Below, piece by piece: positions 1-5,596 of a stretch of DNA of 9,299 nt (its first letter is position 1; each line of letters opens with the position of its first letter). Source of the stretch: Ardenticatenia bacterium (lineage in GTDB: Bacteria; Chloroflexota; Anaerolineae; Aggregatilineales; Aggregatilineaceae); the NCBI GenBank assembly GCA_026984385.1, contig JALSSH010000436.1, forward strand, positions 1 to 9,299, in the 5' to 3' direction. Below the pieces are notes generated by a model that had not been told where the DNA came from, searched no databases, and was given only the letters and a program-made list of their open reading frames with translations. Made by a program: the position numbers and the translations under genes.

Positions 1-1
1 C

Positions 2-838
2 TTCGCACTCTATGTAGCCGCCGTGCCGCCGCAACTTTCGTTGGCCGACGGGCGTATCTTCCTCAAGGAAGGACGCTCTCACTTGGAAAAAGTGATCGAA
101 GTCGCCAAAGCGCGTGATGTCCCCGTCCACACCATGATCCGTTTGGGGCGCAACGTGGCCCAAGCGGTGCGCAAAACCGCGATAGAAAACGCCAGCGATA
201 TGATCGTGCTCGGCTGGCCCGGCAGCACCAATTCCGCCGGACGGGTTTTCGGCAGCGTGATCGACCCAATCGTGGACAACCCGCCCACCGATATCGCCGT
301 TGTGCGATTCCGCAACAAACGCCCTGTGCGCAGCATCTTGGTGCCGGTTTCCGGCGGCCCGAACAGTCGCCGCGCGGCAGAGCTGGCCGTAGCGCTCGCC
401 CAGGCACAACCGGAAGAGCAACAAACGCACGTGGTGCTCTTCGGCGTCGTGCCCACACATTCCCGCACCAGCGCGCGCGTGCGCGTCCAAAAGACCATAG
501 ACACCCTGGCGCGCCAACTGGATTTCCCGCGATTGGAAACAAAAATCGTGGAGCACGACAACGTCGTGGACGCGATTTTGGAAGAAGCCAAAGCCCACGA
601 CACCATCGTGATGGGCGCGAGCCATGAACCGCTCTTCCAAAATATCCTGGTCGGCACAGTGCCCGAACAAGTGGCACGCCGCGCCGAAACCACCGTGATC
701 ATGGTCAAACGGCGCAGCAGCCCCGTACATCGCTTCTTGCGCCAGACCGTGCTAGAGCCTTCCACCGGTTCGAGCGTCAAGCGCCCCGGCAACGGCCACA
801 CCGAGCCTACACCGGCAACAGACGATCCCACCGTGTAA
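2..838 (+). CDS. Tandem universal-stress (UspA) domain protein, C-terminal part; probably the tail of an amino-acid permease
   Basis: The reading frame is open from the window edge, so the N-terminus is missing; a GTG at 23 is inside the gene, not a start. Numbering from the first full codon, residues 1-103 are the end of one UspA domain and about 109-236 are a second complete one. The first carries the full nucleotide-binding signature G-2X-G-9X-G-S (G71, G74, G84, S85). The second keeps the first Gly (G205) and final G-T (218-219) but has His in place of the second Gly, so its ATP binding may be weakened. A Pro/Thr-rich tail (about 238-278) follows. Paired UspA domains behind an APC-type amino-acid transporter are known in Chloroflexota and other phyla, so the missing part may be the membrane domain; that is inference, and a free double-Usp protein is the alternative. 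A terminator hairpin lies 34 bp past the TAA. Confidence 0.85.
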   Translation, partial: FALYVAAVPPQLSLADGRIFLKEGRSHLEKVIEVAKARDVPVHTMIRLGRNVAQAVRKTAIENASDMIVLGWPGSTNSAGRVFGSVIDPIVDNPPTDIAVVRFRNKRPVRSILVPVSGGPNSRRAAELAVALAQAQPEEQQTHVVLFGVVPTHSRTSARVRVQKTIDTLARQLDFPRLETKIVEHDNVVDAILEEAKAHDTIVMGASHEPLFQNILVGTVPEQVARRAETTVIMVKRRSSPVHRFLRQTVLEPSTGSSVKRPGNGHTEPTPATDDPTV

Positions 839-872
839 TCAGATGTAGGCCGACCCAACTTGGCATAACGCC

Positions 873-907
873 AAACGCCCTGTGCACATTCCCTGCACGG
901 GGCGTTT
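873..907 (+). terminator. Intrinsic terminator hairpin between convergent genes
   Basis: A 14-bp stem (873-886 with 894-907, one G-U wobble) and a 7-nt loop is followed by TTTT in the plus direction. It lies 34 bp after the stop of the Usp-domain gene. It also lies past the end of the convergent BTAD gene (stop at 943), where the minus-strand exit has only three Ts, so it probably ends the plus transcript well and the minus transcript less well. Confidence 0.8.
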
Positions 908-942
908 TCAGCTTACGGAGCAGTTGTATAAAGAACGGAAAA

Positions 943-2190
943 TTATAACTGGGCGCGAACTTCTTTGGCGAGCGACACGGTGAGCTGATCCGGCATGATA
1001 CCGAGTTCACGCTGTAGATTATGCTCCAGTTGCTCGTAAATTTGCAGCGCGTCGGAAGGTTTGCGCATATCGCGGTAAAGTTCCATCACAGCGCGGGCTA
1101 AATCTTCGCGGCGCGGCGTGGTGGCAAGCGCGCGTAAAAAGCAGCCCAACGCTTCCTGAGTGCGACCCAAACGCCGATAAATACGTCCCAATCCGATCAA
1201 AGCCTCTGTATACGTGGTATGCAACTCAGAGCGCCGCCGTTCCACCCAAGGATGAGAAGATGTGCTGAGGTATTGACCGCGATACAACGCGATAGCGTTG
1301 CGGTAAAAGCGGATGGCGTCCTCGTCAGAAGCAACAGCGGCATTTTGCACGGCCTCAGCGAATTTCACCACGTCATAGTGCAGCTCCAAGTCCGGCGAAA
1401 TACGGTAGAACCCCGACCAATAGACCGTTAAATCCGTCCCCAGAATTTCGCTGATTTTACGCTTCGTGACATGGAAAACATTTGTCGCTTCCCTGGGTTT
1501 TAAGCTCGGCCAAAACGTGTGGAAAATTTCATCCCGCGTGGTCATGCCCCTATCTACAAAGAAGTGGAAGAGCATTTTGGGCAACACCCCGTCCCAACGT
1601 TCGATGCGTCTTCCGTTGACCAACACCCGCCCCAGCCCTAAGGCGCGCACCTCCAACACCGTCTTTTCGGTCACCGAAGCATAGTCCAACAGCATCTCGT
1701 CCGGTTGTACAGGTAACAACGCGGCACGGCCCTGGAGATCGTCGTGTTGCAACAACGCGCGCGGCAACTCCCGCGTTGCCAGCACCACACGGCTGCCAGC
1801 AGGAAGCCGCGTGACCAACGTGGCGACAAACGGCACACGATAATCCAACTCCGCCAGATCGTAAGCGTCTATGATCAACGTGACAGGCAAATAGGGTTGA
1901 AGCGCACGGGCCAAAGCGGCAGCGGCAGCGGCGGCATCTTTAGGGCGAGCGGGTATGGGGCAACCAAATTGTGTTTCGCACGCTTCTCGCAACGTCTCCC
2001 AAAAAGCGCGGAAGGGGGCGTTGGCGGTTGGCACGGTGACAAAGATCGGCTGAGCTTGGGGGTTTTCCAGGAACGCGCTAAGTAACCCGTGCTGCCCGTA
2101 AAAATGCGGGTGCAGCACGATTAACGTCGTTTCCGGCGGCAACCGCTGCAATTGGCTCTGGGCGTAGCGTAACAGATTCGTTATAGCCAT
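943..2190 (-). CDS. BTAD/SARP-type transcriptional regulator with a MalT-like N-terminal domain lacking a P-loop
   Basis: A 415-residue soluble regulator. Residues about 20-170 follow the order of a STAND/MalT-type NTPase: a strand-loop at 22-40, a Walker B-like strand ending in Asp (VTLIIDAYD, 103-111) and a sensor-like strand (VVLATR, 135-140). The expected GKS/GKT P-loop is absent; the equivalent stretch reads HFYGQHGLL. Residues about 176-266 are an OmpR/PhoB-type winged helix with the usual recognition-helix pattern (NVFHVTKRKISEIL). Residues about 271-415 are a bacterial transcriptional activator domain made of TPR-like helices. The ATG at 2190 has GGAG 8 nt upstream and its own promoter. 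A run of Ala (residues 86-92) is coded by a GCN-rich simple repeat. Targets are not visible; neighbours give no clue. The family call is firm, the N-terminal reading is less sure. Confidence 0.85.
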   Translation of the reverse strand: MAITNLLRYAQSQLQRLPPETTLIVLHPHFYGQHGLLSAFLENPQAQPIFVTVPTANAPFRAFWETLREACETQFGCPIPARPKDAAAAAAALARALQPYLPVTLIIDAYDLAELDYRVPFVATLVTRLPAGSRVVLATRELPRALLQHDDLQGRAALLPVQPDEMLLDYASVTEKTVLEVRALGLGRVLVNGRRIERWDGVLPKMLFHFFVDRGMTTRDEIFHTFWPSLKPREATNVFHVTKRKISEILGTDLTVYWSGFYRISPDLELHYDVVKFAEAVQNAAVASDEDAIRFYRNAIALYRGQYLSTSSHPWVERRRSELHTTYTEALIGLGRIYRRLGRTQEALGCFLRALATTPRREDLARAVMELYRDMRKPSDALQIYEQLEHNLQRELGIMPDQLTVSLAKEVRAQL

Positions 2191-2277
2191 AAGTCAAACT
2201 CCATAGTAAAAGATATTTCCGTTGGGGTGCGGCGTTTGATGTAATCAGATGTTGGAGGGCCTGTACTGGCTCGCTTT

Positions 2278-2288
2278 ATGCAGTGCAT
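2278..2288. promoter_or_regulatory. Candidate operator: 11-bp palindrome over the BTAD promoter
   Basis: ATGCA-G-TGCAT is a perfect inverted repeat with a single-base centre. It overlaps the end of the -10 hexamer and the predicted start site, a position where a bound protein would block RNA polymerase. Which protein binds, if any, cannot be told from the sequence. Confidence 0.4.
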
Positions 2289-2315
2289 TATACTTGAGCT
2301 GAGGCCTACTCACAA
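2287..2315 (-). promoter_or_regulatory. Promoter of the BTAD regulator
   Basis: On the minus strand TTGTGA (2310-2315) is separated by exactly 17 nt from a consensus TATAAT (2287-2292). Transcription would start near 2280 and give a leader of about 90 nt before the ATG at 2190. Confidence 0.7.
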
Positions 2316-2444
2316 GTTATAGAGAGGGACGAATTTCGGTAATTTATTGTGCAGATAGTCCACGTATGACTAACAATTATTAGGTGGATCATAGTAAGTC
2401 TTGCCCACTTCGTGCGAAAAGTACCACAGAGCACCCCCACAGGC

Positions 2445-4640
2445 TCAACTGGTTTTGCGCAGCGCTTCCAACACGTTGGGCAGACTTTCCACGCGGGCCA
2501 AAACGCGCGCCAGCTCGGTCACGTCGCTGATGACGATGGTCAGCTCAAAAGTGGCGATGCCGTTGCGCGCCTTGACGCTCACGTCGGTTACGTTGATGTT
2601 TTCGTCGGCAAAAAGCGAGCCAATATCACGCATCAGCCCCTCGCGGTCATAGGCAATGATGCGAATGGGCACAGGGAAGGCTTGTTGGGCGGGCTGGGGG
2701 GGCCAGGAAACTTGGATGATGCGTTCCGGTTCGTTGGTGTTGAGGATGTTCTTACATGTGGCGCGGTGAATGGTGATGCCACGCCCGCGCGTGATAAAGC
2801 CGACGATTTCGTCGCCGTAAGTTGGGTTGCAACAACGCGCCAGCGTGTTGAGCAAGTCGTCCGCCCCGTCAATGATCATCCCCTCCGCGCTGACCGGTTT
2901 TTCTTGGGACGGACCGGTAGGCTTGAGCTGATCGTCGCTCTCCGGCGCGTGTTCCAGCTCCAAAAGCCGACGGCTGATCTGCGCGCCGGTGACTTCGCCA
3001 CGCCCAATCGCCAGCAAAAGTTCCTCGGCTTTGCCGAAGCCGAGCTGCGCGGCGATTTCATCGCGGGGCACAGTGCTTTTGCCGAGCTTACGCAGCTCGC
3101 GGTCGAGCACATCCTTTCCGGCGGCGATGGCGTTTTCGCGTTCGCGTTTACGAAACCATTGCTTGATTTTGTTGCGCGCGCGCGCCGTTTTGACATAGCT
3201 CAAATCCGGGTTCAGCCAATCCAAGCTCGGCCCGCCTTGTTTAGCGGTTTGAATCTCGACACGGTCGCCGTTGCGCAGCTTGTAGTTGAGGCTGACCAAG
3301 CGCCCGTTGACCTTCGCCCCCCGGCAACGATGCCCCACTTCCGTATGCACGTAGTAGGCAAAATCGATCGGCGTTGCGCCTTCCGGCAAGTCGATGATGT
3401 CCCCTTTGGGGGTAAAGGCATAGATGCGGTCAGGGCCGAGTTGGTCCATCATGCCCTGGACAAAACCGGTCGCGTCCTGCTCGGTGCCCGTTTCCAAAAT
3501 CTCTTCCAGCGTGCGGCGCAACAGCTCCAGGCGACGGTCAAAGGCCTCGTTGCCACGCGCTGAGCGGTTTTCCTTATAGCGCCAGTGTGCGGCAACGCCG
3601 TATTCGGCTTCTTCGTGCATCTCGCGGGTGCGAATCTGCACCTCCAGCGTTTTGCCCTGGTCGTCAATGACTGCCGTGTGCAAGCTGCGGTAGGAATTTT
3701 CTTTGGGCGAGGAAATATAGTCGTCAAATTCCCCCGGGATGGCGTGGAAGATGTTATGAATGATGCCCAGTGCCTGATAGCATTGCGAGACACTATCCAC
3801 GATGATGCGAATAGCGCGCACATCATAAATTTGGTCAATGGGCAGATTTTTCCGCTCCATCTTGCGATAGATGCTGTAAATATGCTTGGGGCGGGCGGTG
3901 ATCTCGGCTTTTAGGCCTTCGCGGGCAAAATGATCCGCGATGAAAGCCTGCAAACGGCGCAAATCGGCCTCGCGGTCCGAACGGCGCTCGTTGAGCTGGG
4001 CGGCAAGCGCATGATATTTTTGCGGCTGCAAATAGCGAAAGGCCAAATCTTCCAATTGCCACTTGAATTGCCAAATGCCCAAACGGTTGGCGAGCGGGGC
4101 GTAAATCTCCAGCGTTTCTTTGGCGATACGGCGGCGTTTGTGCGGGGGCATATGTTCCAGAGTGCGCATATTGTGCAGACGGTCGGCGAGCTTGATCAGC
4201 AGCACGCGCAGATCCGCGCCCATCGCCAAAAACATCTTGCGCAAATATTCCATATTGCGGTCGTGGCGATCGTGGGAATGGCCGTTGTGCCCCGCCGGTT
4301 TGACATCGTCGGCGAGCTGCTTAAGTTTGGTCACTCCGTCCACCAACTCCGCGATCTTCGGGCCGAACTCGGCTTCCAAGTCTTCGCGGGTGATGGTGGT
4401 GTCTTCGATAGTGTCGTGGAGCAAAGCCGCCGCGATGGTGGTCGCGTCTAACCCCATATCGGCCAGGATTTGCGCCACCGCGACGCAATGAGTGATATAC
4501 GGCTCGCCGGACTTGCGAAGCTGCCCTTTGTGCGCCAGGTCAGCGCGGTGGAAGGCCCGCTCGATCAAGGCGCGTTCGTCCGGCGCAAGATGCGGCAAAG
4601 CAGCCAATATTCCGTCAATTGTGATAGGCAACATCGCCAC
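2445..4640 (-). CDS. rel: RelA/SpoT-family (p)ppGpp synthetase/hydrolase, long form
   Basis: A 731-residue stringent-response enzyme with all long-RSH domains in order. The HD hydrolase domain (about 25-200) keeps its metal-binding residues H51, H75-D76 and D153, and the motif HDTIED. The synthetase (about 235-350) has RPKHIYSIYRKM, the catalytic-type D273 and E333, and the substrate loop NSYRSLHT. TGS (about 402-465), a helical region, a CC/zinc-finger-like motif (C603, C604, H625, C629) and a C-terminal ACT domain (about 657-731) follow. It should make (p)ppGpp from GTP/GDP and ATP on starved ribosomes and may also degrade it. Odd features are an acidic EFDD (304-307) where bifunctional enzymes usually have RxKD, and a His-rich insertion at 118-128. 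The GTG at 4640 is preferred over the ATG at 4634 because GGAGG (4650-4654) is 9 nt from the GTG but 15 nt from the ATG. Whether hydrolysis is active is inferred from intact residues only. Confidence 0.95.
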   Translation of the reverse strand: MAMLPITIDGILAALPHLAPDERALIERAFHRADLAHKGQLRKSGEPYITHCVAVAQILADMGLDATTIAAALLHDTIEDTTITREDLEAEFGPKIAELVDGVTKLKQLADDVKPAGHNGHSHDRHDRNMEYLRKMFLAMGADLRVLLIKLADRLHNMRTLEHMPPHKRRRIAKETLEIYAPLANRLGIWQFKWQLEDLAFRYLQPQKYHALAAQLNERRSDREADLRRLQAFIADHFAREGLKAEITARPKHIYSIYRKMERKNLPIDQIYDVRAIRIIVDSVSQCYQALGIIHNIFHAIPGEFDDYISSPKENSYRSLHTAVIDDQGKTLEVQIRTREMHEEAEYGVAAHWRYKENRSARGNEAFDRRLELLRRTLEEILETGTEQDATGFVQGMMDQLGPDRIYAFTPKGDIIDLPEGATPIDFAYYVHTEVGHRCRGAKVNGRLVSLNYKLRNGDRVEIQTAKQGGPSLDWLNPDLSYVKTARARNKIKQWFRKRERENAIAAGKDVLDRELRKLGKSTVPRDEIAAQLGFGKAEELLLAIGRGEVTGAQISRRLLELEHAPESDDQLKPTGPSQEKPVSAEGMIIDGADDLLNTLARCCNPTYGDEIVGFITRGRGITIHRATCKNILNTNEPERIIQVSWPPQPAQQAFPVPIRIIAYDREGLMRDIGSLFADENINVTDVSVKARNGIATFELTIVISDVTELARVLARVESLPNVLEALRKTS

Positions 4641-4649
4641 GTCACTTCC

Positions 4650-4654
4650 CCTCC
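4650..4654 (-). promoter_or_regulatory. Ribosome binding site deciding the rel GTG start
   Basis: GGAGG on the minus strand lies 9 nt before the GTG at 4640 and 15 nt before the next ATG at 4634. The spacing favours the GTG, adding two residues to the protein. Confidence 0.6.
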
Positions 4655-4763
4655 CACTCCCCGATCGATGTCGCTAAATGAACAGCCGGAAGCGCCTCAA
4701 GGAGGACTTCCAGCCTCAACGGAAATTCCCAAAAGGGATAAGGGAAAATCAGGTTTGACGCTA

Positions 4764-4772
4764 AGTATAGCA
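4764..4772 (-). promoter_or_regulatory. Candidate second rel promoter (extended -10)
   Basis: The minus strand reads TGC-TATACT, a TGn extended -10. No good -35 hexamer sits 16-18 nt upstream. If used, it would give a rel leader of about 115 nt that skips both upstream inverted repeats. Confidence 0.4.
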
Positions 4773-4784
4773 CTACTTTTTTGT

Positions 4785-4850
4785 GTGAGGGGGGCTGCAC
4801 AAGCATTATGCGCTCTACGGCGCTCAGTGTGTATGCAGTCTCCCCCCCAC
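4785..4850. repeat. Inverted repeat of G/C runs in the rel leader
   Basis: In the minus-strand RNA a GUGG run of Gs (4850-4842) can pair over 9 bp, with one G-U, with a run of Cs ending in UCAC (4793-4785). This closes a loop of about 48 nt. It would lie between the two candidate rel promoters, inside the long leader. Confidence 0.4.
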
Positions 4851-4858
4851 CCTGTGAC

Positions 4859-4882
4859 GAGCGTATCACATTGGTTACGCTC
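4859..4882. repeat. Inverted repeat at the rel transcription start
   Basis: GAGCGTA (4859-4865) and TACGCTC (4876-4882) form a 7-bp stem, and a further C-G pair can follow after a T-T mismatch, with a 6-nt loop. The predicted rel start site is near 4883, so the RNA would begin with this hairpin. It could be a 5'-protecting stem or, as DNA, an operator just downstream of the promoter. Confidence 0.45.
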
Positions 4883-4889
4883 TGATTTT

Positions 4890-4918
4890 AATGTATAGAG
4901 AGAAGGGGCAATTGTCAA
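4890..4918 (-). promoter_or_regulatory. Main rel promoter (sigma70-like)
   Basis: The minus strand has a perfect TTGACA (4913-4918), a 17-nt spacer, and TACATT (4890-4895); TATACA at 15-nt spacing is an alternative -10. The start would be near 4883, which leaves a leader of about 243 nt before the rel GTG. Confidence 0.65.
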
Positions 4919-4972
4919 CCCGCCCATGTTTCAGATCGTGCCGCCCCAAGAAGCGAACTTCCCTGGCCTATC

Positions 4973-4984
4973 CCACGTGCGTGG
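4973..4984. promoter_or_regulatory. Candidate operator upstream of the VKOR-like gene
   Basis: CCACG-TG-CGTGG is a perfect 5-bp inverted repeat with a 2-bp centre. It ends 3 bp before the TATAAT at 4988, in the spacer region where an activator or repressor could act. The -35 region of this promoter is poor, which would fit a regulated promoter. Confidence 0.35.
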
Positions 4985-4987
4985 ATA

Positions 4988-4993
4988 TATAAT
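4988..4993 (+). promoter_or_regulatory. -10 element of the VKOR-like gene promoter
   Basis: A consensus TATAAT lies 52 bp before the GTG start at 5046, giving a leader of about 45 nt. No recognisable TTGACA-like hexamer sits 16-18 nt upstream. Confidence 0.5.
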
Positions 4994-5045
4994 CTGGGGG
5001 TGCTTTGTGCGGCTGAATACGTGTTGAGGGAACGAGGAGAAACTT

Positions 5046-5534
5046 GTGAGTGCAGCAAAAGCAAAATATGCAGCGTGGAGAGCTACGCCGAGTTGGGACA
5101 AGGCCCGCACGCTCGCGGTGATTGTGGCCCTTTTGGGGATTTTTGTGGCCGGCTATATGGCTTGGGCCGAAGTGACCGGAAACGAAACGGTGTGCGTAGA
5201 AACCGAAACGATTGACTGCGCCGCCGTGCAACAAAGCGTTTACGCTGAAACATGGGGCATCCCCGTTGCCATCTTGGGGTTGGTTGGTTATGTGGCGATC
5301 CTGGCCGTGCTGCTCTTGGAAGACCAGATCGGTTTCCTGGCGGCTTACGGGCGCTCGCTGGTGGTGGCGATGGCGCTTTTCGGCGTCATGTTCCAAACCT
5401 ATCTAACGTATATTGAGGCGGGCGTTTTACACAAGTGGTGTCAGTGGTGCGTGGCGTCGTACATCCTGATCACGGCGCTGTTTGTGTTGAGCGCCTATCG
5501 CCTGTACGTCTTTTTGCGACCGCTGCGTCGCTAA
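5046..5534 (+). CDS. Vitamin K epoxide reductase (VKOR) family membrane protein
   Basis: A 162-residue integral membrane quinone reductase-type protein with no fused thioredoxin domain. Hydrophobic segments at about 22-42, 72-92, 103-122 and 136-156 give the four-helix VKOR core. The four key cysteines are present: a loop pair C50 and C58, and the active CxxC in WCQWC (C132, C135). The conserved Ser and GIP of the family appear in QSVYAETWGIP (S64, G71-P73). Bacterial VKORs pass electrons from a periplasmic thiol oxidase (DsbA-like or thioredoxin-like) to quinone, so disulfide-bond formation outside the membrane is the likely role; the partner is not in this window. The GTG start is chosen because GAGGAG (5034-5039) is 6 nt upstream and the frame begins with a polar stretch before the first helix. 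It is monocistronic: a strong terminator starts 20 bp after its stop. Confidence 0.9.
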   Translation: MSAAKAKYAAWRATPSWDKARTLAVIVALLGIFVAGYMAWAEVTGNETVCVETETIDCAAVQQSVYAETWGIPVAILGLVGYVAILAVLLLEDQIGFLAAYGRSLVVAMALFGVMFQTYLTYIEAGVLHKWCQWCVASYILITALFVLSAYRLYVFLRPLRR

Positions 5535-5554
5535 AAAAGCGTAGGTGAGCGAAA

Positions 5555-5585
5555 AACGGGCGGGGATTTCCCCGCCCGTTGGTTT
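5555..5585. terminator. Bidirectional intrinsic terminator
   Basis: An 11-bp GC-rich perfect stem (5555-5565 with 5570-5580) has a 4-nt loop. It is followed by GGTTTTT in the plus direction and by a run of five Ts in the minus direction. It sits between the stop of the VKOR-like gene and the stop of the convergent S1 gene at 5597, so it can serve both transcripts. Confidence 0.92.
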
Positions 5586-5596
5586 TTAGCACGCTG

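Larger units (their letters stand above)
2191..2444. other. Intergenic region between rel 3' end and the BTAD gene
   Basis: This 254-bp AT-richer gap holds the BTAD promoter and leader. It also holds an imperfect 14-bp palindrome (CTAACAATTATTAG, 2370-2383) flanked by CCAC and GTGG. I see no convincing rho-independent terminator for rel here, so rel transcription may end by another mechanism or run into the regulator gene. Confidence 0.5.
4641..5045. other. Divergent control region between rel and the VKOR-like gene
   Basis: About 405 bp without a convincing gene. On the rel side it holds a TTGACA-type promoter near 4890-4918, a 24-bp inverted repeat right at its start site, a long-range G/C-run inverted repeat (4785-4850), an extended -10 element (4764-4772) and a GGAGG ribosome site. 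On the VKOR side it holds a TATAAT at 4988 preceded by a palindrome. Short open frames are present on both strands but lack ribosome sites. Confidence 0.7.

Noticed and set aside
1916..1935. GCGGCA-type simple repeat
   Set aside because: It only codes the Ala run (residues 86-92) of the BTAD protein; too short and in frame, with no sign of phase variation.
2370..2383. Imperfect palindrome CTAACAATTATTAG as a rel terminator
   Set aside because: Two mismatches, AT-rich stem and no T-run on the rel strand; too weak to be an intrinsic terminator.
2412..3563. A 383-codon plus-strand open frame opposite rel
   Set aside because: It is antisense to a clearly conserved enzyme, has no family resemblance, and arises from codon bias of the rel gene. 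The same holds for long plus-strand frames opposite the zinc-ribbon gene (6556-7398) and prfB (7548-8363).
4642..4869. A 75-codon minus-strand frame in the rel leader whose stop lies one base before the rel GTG
   Set aside because: It could look like a leader peptide coupled to rel, but its GTG has no ribosome site and lies in the loop of the start-site hairpin. The composition looks like non-coding sequence read through.
4470..4898. A 142-codon plus-strand frame across the rel start and leader
   Set aside because: It overlaps the rel N-terminus in antisense, has no ribosome site and no recognisable domain.
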